A stretch of 5,430 bases of DNA, taken from contig JAIDMU010000007.1 of assembly GCA_029050415.1 (NCBI GenBank), forward strand, positions 1 through 5,430, written 5' to 3'. The position numbers were made by a program, and so were the translations under genes. Shown here piece by piece: positions 1-5,430 of this stretch (position 1 is the first letter of the stretch; each line of letters starts with the position of its first letter). Origin of the DNA: Malacoplasma sp. GTDB taxonomy: Bacteria; Bacillota_I; Bacilli_A; Mycoplasmatales; Mycoplasmoidaceae. A model generated the notes under the pieces. It was given only the letters and a program-made list of their open reading frames with translations, searched no databases and had not been told where the DNA came from.

Positions 1-355
1 AAATGACACTAATGAATTTTTAATAAATCAATTACTTAAAGTTATTTTATATATAAAAAAAGAAACAATTAATGCCAAACAAGCAAAAGAAATTTTAAAA
101 ATTCTTATTGAAACTAATAAGGAAATTGATTTAATTATTGAAGAAAATAATTTTAAACAAATTGTTGATGAAAAAATTTTAAAACCTATTTTAGAAAAAT
201 ATATTTCTGAAAATGAAAAAATGCTTAGTCAATATAATGACAGACCAGAGAGAGTTGAAAAATTTTTTATTGGAATGGTGATGAAAGATACAAATGGTCA
301 AGCAAATCCAACTGTTGTTACAAAATTATTTAAAGAAATTTTGAATAAAAAATAA
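1..355 (+). CDS. gatB: Aspartyl/glutamyl-tRNA(Asn/Gln) amidotransferase subunit B, C-terminal part (5' end outside window)
   Basis: This is the last 117 codons of an open frame that enters from the left edge (first full codon at 2) and stops at TAA 353-355. GatB is the tRNA-binding subunit of the GatCAB complex. The complex converts Glu-tRNA(Gln) and/or Asp-tRNA(Asn) to the amidated forms in the cytoplasm, which is needed where GlnRS or AsnRS is missing. The visible part matches the helical GatB/YqeY tail domain: a segment rich in Lys and Glu helices (AKEILKILIETNKEID), then the family's terminal signature FFIGMVMKDTNGQANP at about 259-312, then a short final helix ending in KK. GatB is usually about 475-480 residues, so roughly three quarters lies outside. 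No Trp codon falls in this part. The stop codon overlaps the left arm of the terminator hairpin. The family call is from the recognised tail motif; which amidation reaction dominates cannot be told. Confidence 0.9.
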   Translation, partial: NDTNEFLINQLLKVILYIKKETINAKQAKEILKILIETNKEIDLIIEENNFKQIVDEKILKPILEKYISENEKMLSQYNDRPERVEKFFIGMVMKDTNGQANPTVVTKLFKEILNKK

Positions 356-391
356 AAAAGATGAACCTTTTATTAAATGTTCATCTTTTTT
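354..391. terminator. Bidirectional intrinsic terminator between gatB and tRNA-Ser
   Basis: A perfect 13-bp stem is formed by 354-366 (AAAAAAGATGAAC) and 379-391, with a 12-nt loop at 367-378. The core GATGAAC/GTTCATC is flanked by A6 on the left and T6 on the right. On the plus strand the U-run closes the gatB transcript. On the minus strand the reverse arm also ends in a T-rich run, so the same hairpin would close the cyclase/tRNA-Ser transcript. The left arm starts inside the gatB stop codon. Confidence 0.85.
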
Positions 392-403
392 ATTAATCAT
401 AAA

Positions 404-492
404 TGGCGGAGACGATGAGATTCGAACTCATGCACCGGAAACCGATCTAACACCTTAGCAGGGTGCCCTCTTAACCACTTGAGTACGTCTCC
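404..492 (-). tRNA. tRNA-Ser(GCT), CCA encoded
   Basis: The minus strand folds into a complete class II tRNA of 89 nt. The acceptor stem is GGAGACG with CGTCTCC, followed by discriminator G and an encoded CCA (404-406). The D stem is CTC/GAG and the anticodon stem GCACC/GGTGT. The anticodon loop is CTGCTAA, with anticodon GCT at 459-457. The long variable arm has a CGG/CCG stem typical of serine tRNAs. The T arm is ATGAG-TTCGAAT-CTCAT. It would read AGC and AGT serine codons. It lies 36 nt downstream of the cyclase stop on the same strand. I see no convincing promoter of its own in that gap, so read-through from the cyclase promoter and processing by RNase P is the likely route to expression (inference). 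Confidence 0.97.
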
Positions 493-517
493 AATCTATT
501 AACATACTAATAGATTG
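492..517 (-). other. Hairpin between the cyclase gene and tRNA-Ser, abutting the tRNA 5' end
   Basis: A perfect 10-bp inverted repeat is seen: CAATCTATTA at 492-501 and TAATAGATTG at 508-517, with a 6-nt loop (502-507). On the transcribed minus strand the second arm ends exactly on the first base (G1) of the tRNA. No U-run follows, only the tRNA acceptor sequence, so it does not look like an intrinsic terminator. It could protect the 3' end of the cyclase mRNA or mark the processing site (inference). Confidence 0.6.
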
Positions 518-528
518 TAACATTTTAT

Positions 529-1131
529 TTAAATTAATCTTTTTAAATTTTCATCTATTTCTTCTCTTGTTTTACCTAAAGAGTTTAATTCACCTTTTTT
601 TGCAAATGAAATATTACCAGTGGTTTCTGAAACAACAAAAGAAATTGAATCAGTTATTTCAGATATACCCAAAGCAGCACGGTGTCTTGCACCATGTTTT
701 GAGTAATTTGATTCTTTAGTAATAGGAACATAACAAGAAATTGCTTTTATGTTTGCATTAGAAACTATTAATGCACCATCATGAAAAGAAGCTTTTTTAT
801 TTGAGAAAACAGCAATAACAAATTCAATATCAAACTTTGATTCTATTTTAAAACCTGAATCTTCATAAATACTTAAAGAGTTTCTTTGTTCATATATTAT
901 TAAAGCACCAATTTTTTTGTCACTTAATCTCATCAAAGTTTCTGCAAGATTAAAAATAAAATTTTCTCTTTCTTGTTCTGTTATTTTTTTTTGGTTAAAT
1001 CTTTTTTTAACATTTTCTTTTATCTTAGCAAAGTTAGTATTCGATGAAAAAAATCAAATTGTTGAAATTGCTACTATTCACAAGAAAAGAAACACAACTA
1101 ATACTAGAACAACTGTTATTGAATTTTCCAT
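529..1131 (-). CDS. cdaA: Membrane-anchored diadenylate cyclase (DisA_N/DAC domain), CdaA/CdaM type
   Basis: The gene encodes a 200-residue enzyme that condenses two ATP into the second messenger c-di-AMP. The reading frame is complete only if TGA is Trp: TGA codons lie at 1080-1078 and 1056-1054, giving W18 and W26. Start ATG 1131-1129 is preceded 9 nt upstream by GGTGA (1145-1141) and by an in-frame stop at 1140-1138. Residues about 5-27 form one hydrophobic helix, followed by a basic, coiled linker (about 35-65). The DAC domain then shows its three hallmarks: DGA (118-120), RHRAA (149-153) and SETTG (168-172), plus the conserved GISEITDS. Bacillus-type CdaA has three N-terminal helices; a single helix resembles the mycoplasma enzyme CdaM. 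In such bacteria c-di-AMP governs potassium uptake and osmotic balance. A standard-code reading would lose the membrane anchor and start artificially at TTG 936. Divergent from the ATPase gene. Confidence 0.93.
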
Positions 1132-1190
1132 ATTTTTTTATCACCGAATTATTAGGATTTAAATTAATTTGTTATAATTTTAAATTAATT

Positions 1191-1220
1191 TTGAAATAAA
1201 ACAAATAAAAGTGTTATAAA
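1191..1220 (+). promoter_or_regulatory. Candidate sigma-70-type promoter for the P-type ATPase gene
   Basis: TTGAAA (1191-1196) as -35 and TATAAA (1215-1220) as -10 are 18 nt apart. The -10 is preceded by TGT (1212-1214), an extended -10 element. Transcription would start near 1227, giving a leader of about 65 nt that begins just before the 7-bp hairpin at 1234-1250. Prediction from sequence only. Confidence 0.5.
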
Positions 1221-1233
1221 TAATTATTATTTT

Positions 1234-1250
1234 TTTAGTTTTTAACTAAA
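1234..1250. repeat. Short inverted repeat in the ATPase leader
   Basis: TTTAGTT (1234-1240), loop TTT, AACTAAA (1244-1250): a perfect 7-bp arm pair. If transcription starts near 1227 it would form a hairpin at the 5' end of the mRNA, or it could be a small operator in the divergent region. The arms hold only one G:C pair each, so the RNA hairpin would be weak. Confidence 0.35.
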
Positions 1251-1293
1251 GGAATTTAAAATTTATATATTTTTTAATTAGGTTAATAAATAA

Positions 1294-4167
<2,874 letters not shown>

Positions 4168-4177
4168 TTAAAATGAA

Positions 4178-4201
4178 TATAATTTTTTATCTTTTTATAA
4201 T
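4178..4201 (+). promoter_or_regulatory. Candidate -10 elements upstream of the TTG-start gene
   Basis: TATAAT occurs twice, at 4178-4183 and 4196-4201, in the 70-nt gap after the ATPase stop. The second is better placed, 36 nt before the start codon, with a poor -35 match (TGAATA, 4174-4179, 16-nt spacer). No terminator hairpin follows the ATPase gene, so read-through from it is equally possible. Confidence 0.4.
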
Positions 4202-4224
4202 AAAATTTTTTTGTTATCAAAAAC

Positions 4225-4230
4225 AAGGAG
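4225..4230 (+). promoter_or_regulatory. Strong ribosome binding site fixing a TTG start
   Basis: AAGGAG is a full match to the anti-Shine-Dalgarno and stands 7 nt before TTG 4238-4240, the ideal distance. It is the strongest such site in the window and decides the non-ATG start of the next gene. Confidence 0.85.
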
Positions 4231-4237
4231 ATAAATT

Positions 4238-4663
4238 TTGGACCACAAAGAAAAAGTTTCACAAGGGATAAATAAAGCTTCAACTATTTTTTCAAATTGT
4301 TATAAAACTTTTGATGAAAAAATTGAATTTTTAAAAAAAGTACATGAAGACTCACAATATCCATATACTTGTGAACATAAAAATCAAATTTTAGAAGCTG
4401 TACAAATTTTAGGTGACAATGCTAAAGATGCTGATCCAAGAAAGCAGCAACAAGCTTATTTAGCAGAACTTGTAAAAAAATTTATGAGTGATGATTCAAA
4501 AGAAGAATTAGTTTTTTATTTTAAAAATAATGAGTTACTTTTTAACATTTTTTGTTTAATGTATGTTCATTTTAATAAAAAAGATGCTTCAGAAAAAGAA
4601 AAACAAGCACATGCTTTTTTACTTGGACCTCTTTTTAAAACTGTAGAAAAATTAATATCTTAA
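4238..4663 (+). CDS. Hypothetical helical cytoplasmic protein, 141 residues, TTG start
   Basis: I do not recognise this family. The frame runs from TTG (4238) behind a perfect AAGGAG to TAA 4661-4663. The product is charged, rich in Lys, Glu and Asp, with no signal peptide, membrane helix or Trp. It looks almost entirely alpha-helical: an N-terminal helical stretch (about 1-38), a loop with YPYTCEHK (41-48), a long helix (about 49-60), a DADPRKQQQ segment (64-72) starting another helix, a hydrophobic amphipathic stretch FNIFCLMYVHF (102-112) and a C-terminal helix. Cysteines are at 21, 45 and 106; no metal-binding pattern is obvious. It lies 70 nt after the ATPase gene and is closed by its own terminator, so it may be a single-gene unit or the tail of the ATPase transcript. 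The strong ribosome site suggests efficient translation. Real gene: likely; function: unknown. Confidence 0.8.
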   Translation: MDHKEKVSQGINKASTIFSNCYKTFDEKIEFLKKVHEDSQYPYTCEHKNQILEAVQILGDNAKDADPRKQQQAYLAELVKKFMSDDSKEELVFYFKNNELLFNIFCLMYVHFNKKDASEKEKQAHAFLLGPLFKTVEKLIS

Positions 4664-4685
4664 TTACTGGAATTTTGAATATATT

Positions 4686-4720
4686 TTAAAAAGCAAAAGA
4701 TTTTTTCTTTTGCTTTTTAA
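4686..4720 (+). terminator. Intrinsic terminator after the hypothetical gene
   Basis: A perfect 15-bp stem pairs 4686-4700 with 4706-4720 around a T5 loop (4701-4705). The GC pair at 4693-4694/4712-4713 and the GA/TC next to the loop give what stability there is, and the right arm runs into T5. It begins 22 nt after the TAA at 4663. Its near symmetry means it could also stop minus-strand transcription, but no minus-strand gene is visible nearby. Confidence 0.8.
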
Positions 4721-4756
4721 TTACCCTTATTTTTAGTTTTTTTTAATTCACTATTG

Positions 4757-4762
4757 TATTAT
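4757..4762 (+). promoter_or_regulatory. Candidate -10 element very close to the start of the membrane-protein gene
   Basis: TATTAT at 4757-4762 sits only 11 nt before ATG 4774, with a poor -35 (TAGTTT, 4734-4739, spacer 17). Because a strong terminator lies just upstream, a promoter is expected between 4721 and 4773. This placement would give a leader of about five bases, in line with the absence of any Shine-Dalgarno. Weak evidence. Confidence 0.3.
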
Positions 4763-4773
4763 TAGATTTATAT

Positions 4774-5298
4774 ATGAATAGAAAAAACAAAGATTTTTTA
4801 AAAACTGGTCAAACATTTTATCCTTCTGCTAACAAAAAAAGCAGTTTAGATAATAAAAATATTAAAGTTGATGATGATATTAGAAAAGGAAAATATCCTA
4901 ATGGTATTGTTCCATTTATTTTTATAACTTTAGTTTTTGTAGTTATTTCTTTAATTGGGAATTTTGCAGTTGAATTAATAAATTGAAAAGATGCATTTGC
5001 TATTTCTAGTGGTATAAGTTTTTGCTTATGTCTAGTTTGACTTGTATTAAGACAAAGATTTAATTTGAATGCAAGGTATAATTTTAAAAAACTATCTATT
5101 CATTTTAAACTAAACCGCTTAAAAATTACTGAACCATATAGTAATTTAGATTATTCAATTAATCGGGTTTCTAACATTGAAGAATACAATGAGTATTTAA
5201 TTGAAAGATCTAAAAGAACAAAAGTATTTTTTATGATTACTACTTCTTTGTATACTTGTTTATTTATAGGTTTTTGTATTATTTCAGCAGGTTTATAA
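4774..5298 (+). CDS. Three-helix membrane protein of unknown function, possibly DUF3899-like
   Basis: A 174-residue protein whose frame is continuous from ATG 4774 to TAA 5296-5298 once TGA at 4984 and 5038 is read as Trp (W71, W89); otherwise it falls into two fragments. The first 40 residues are polar and lysine-rich, so probably cytoplasmic. Hydrophobic helices follow at about 45-68, 74-93 and 151-172, with a basic region (94-118, RQRF, KK, KLNRLK) and an acidic/polar stretch (about 119-149) between helices 2 and 3. The two-helix-plus-linker pattern, with DAFAISSG leading into helix 2, faintly resembles DUF3899 membrane proteins seen in Firmicutes and mollicutes; I hold this loosely. No Shine-Dalgarno precedes the ATG, but no other Met or plausible start exists in the N-terminal part. 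Rare codons CGC (5116) and CGG (5164) occur. It is isolated by a terminator upstream and the T28 tract downstream. Confidence 0.8.
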
Positions 5299-5308
5299 TT
5301 TAAAATTA

Positions 5309-5365
<57 letters not shown>

Positions 5366-5430
5366 GGACAAAAATTAAAAAGAAAAATAAATTTAATATT
5401 TTTATTTTTAAAATAAAAAAAAATAGTTAA

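Larger units (their letters stand above)
1132..1293. promoter_or_regulatory. Divergent intergenic region between cyclase and P-type ATPase genes
   Basis: This 162-nt, nearly pure A/T gap separates two head-to-head genes and should carry promoters for both. The better candidate (plus strand, 1191-1220) is listed separately. Toward the cyclase a TATAAC hexamer lies at 1176-1171 on the minus strand, about 40 nt before the start codon, but I find no good -35 at normal spacing. A further TATAAT with TGT in front (1170-1178) reads toward the ATPase without a clear -35. A 7-bp inverted repeat lies at 1234-1250. In such A/T-rich DNA chance matches to -10 hexamers are frequent. Confidence 0.6.

Noticed and set aside
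917..1162. Open frame on the plus strand opposite the 5' part of the cyclase gene
   Set aside because: It is antisense to the well-supported cyclase (TM helix and linker), has no ribosome site, and its hydrophobic look comes from the A/T-rich complement.
1221..1293. Possible c-di-AMP (ydaO-type) or other riboswitch in the ATPase leader
   Set aside because: The leader is about 65 nt, almost only A and T, with one 7-bp hairpin; it is too short and simple for a known riboswitch class.
4197..4216. Imperfect A/T inverted repeat (ATAATAAAA with TTTTGTTAT) after the ATPase stop, considered as a terminator
   Set aside because: It has no G:C core, needs a G-T wobble and almost no loop, and overlaps the -10 candidate; chance is likely in this composition.

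Overview
The window reads as a piece of a mollicute chromosome (Mycoplasma/Spiroplasma/Mesoplasma type). The base composition is extremely A+T-rich. Three of the five coding regions only become complete proteins when TGA is read as tryptophan (genetic code 4). Twelve in-frame TGA codons occur and I found no in-frame TGG. The genus cannot be fixed from sequence reading alone. The SD-driven TTG start, the single-helix diadenylate cyclase and the possible DUF3899-like protein fit the Spiroplasma/Mesoplasma/Mycoplasma branch.

Layout. Positions 1-355 carry the 3' end of gatB, closed by a bidirectional hairpin terminator (354-391). On the minus strand, facing gatB, lie a diadenylate cyclase gene (1131-529) and directly downstream of it a tRNA-Ser(GCT) (492-404). 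These two appear to share a transcript that ends at the same bidirectional hairpin. The 162-nt gap 1132-1293 is a divergent promoter region. To its right, on the plus strand, is one large gene (1294-4167) for a P-type cation (probably Ca2+) ATPase of 957 residues. It is followed by an unrecognised 141-residue helical protein that starts at TTG behind a perfect Shine-Dalgarno (4238-4663, strong terminator 4686-4720). Next comes a 174-residue, three-helix membrane protein (4774-5298). The last 132 bases are non-coding and hold a run of 28 T flanked by an 8-bp inverted repeat.

Functional links. GatB amidates Glu-tRNA(Gln)/Asp-tRNA(Asn), so gatB and tRNA-Ser are translation housekeeping. The cyclase makes c-di-AMP, which in Firmicutes and mycoplasmas controls potassium and osmotic balance. 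The divergent ATPase exports or imports cations. Their head-to-head arrangement suggests, but does not prove, joint control of ion homeostasis. I see no mobile element, CRISPR array or clear novel defence system. The most unusual items are the T28 tract, the altered cation-site residues of the ATPase, the unrecognised TTG-start gene and the hairpin that joins the cyclase mRNA to the tRNA.
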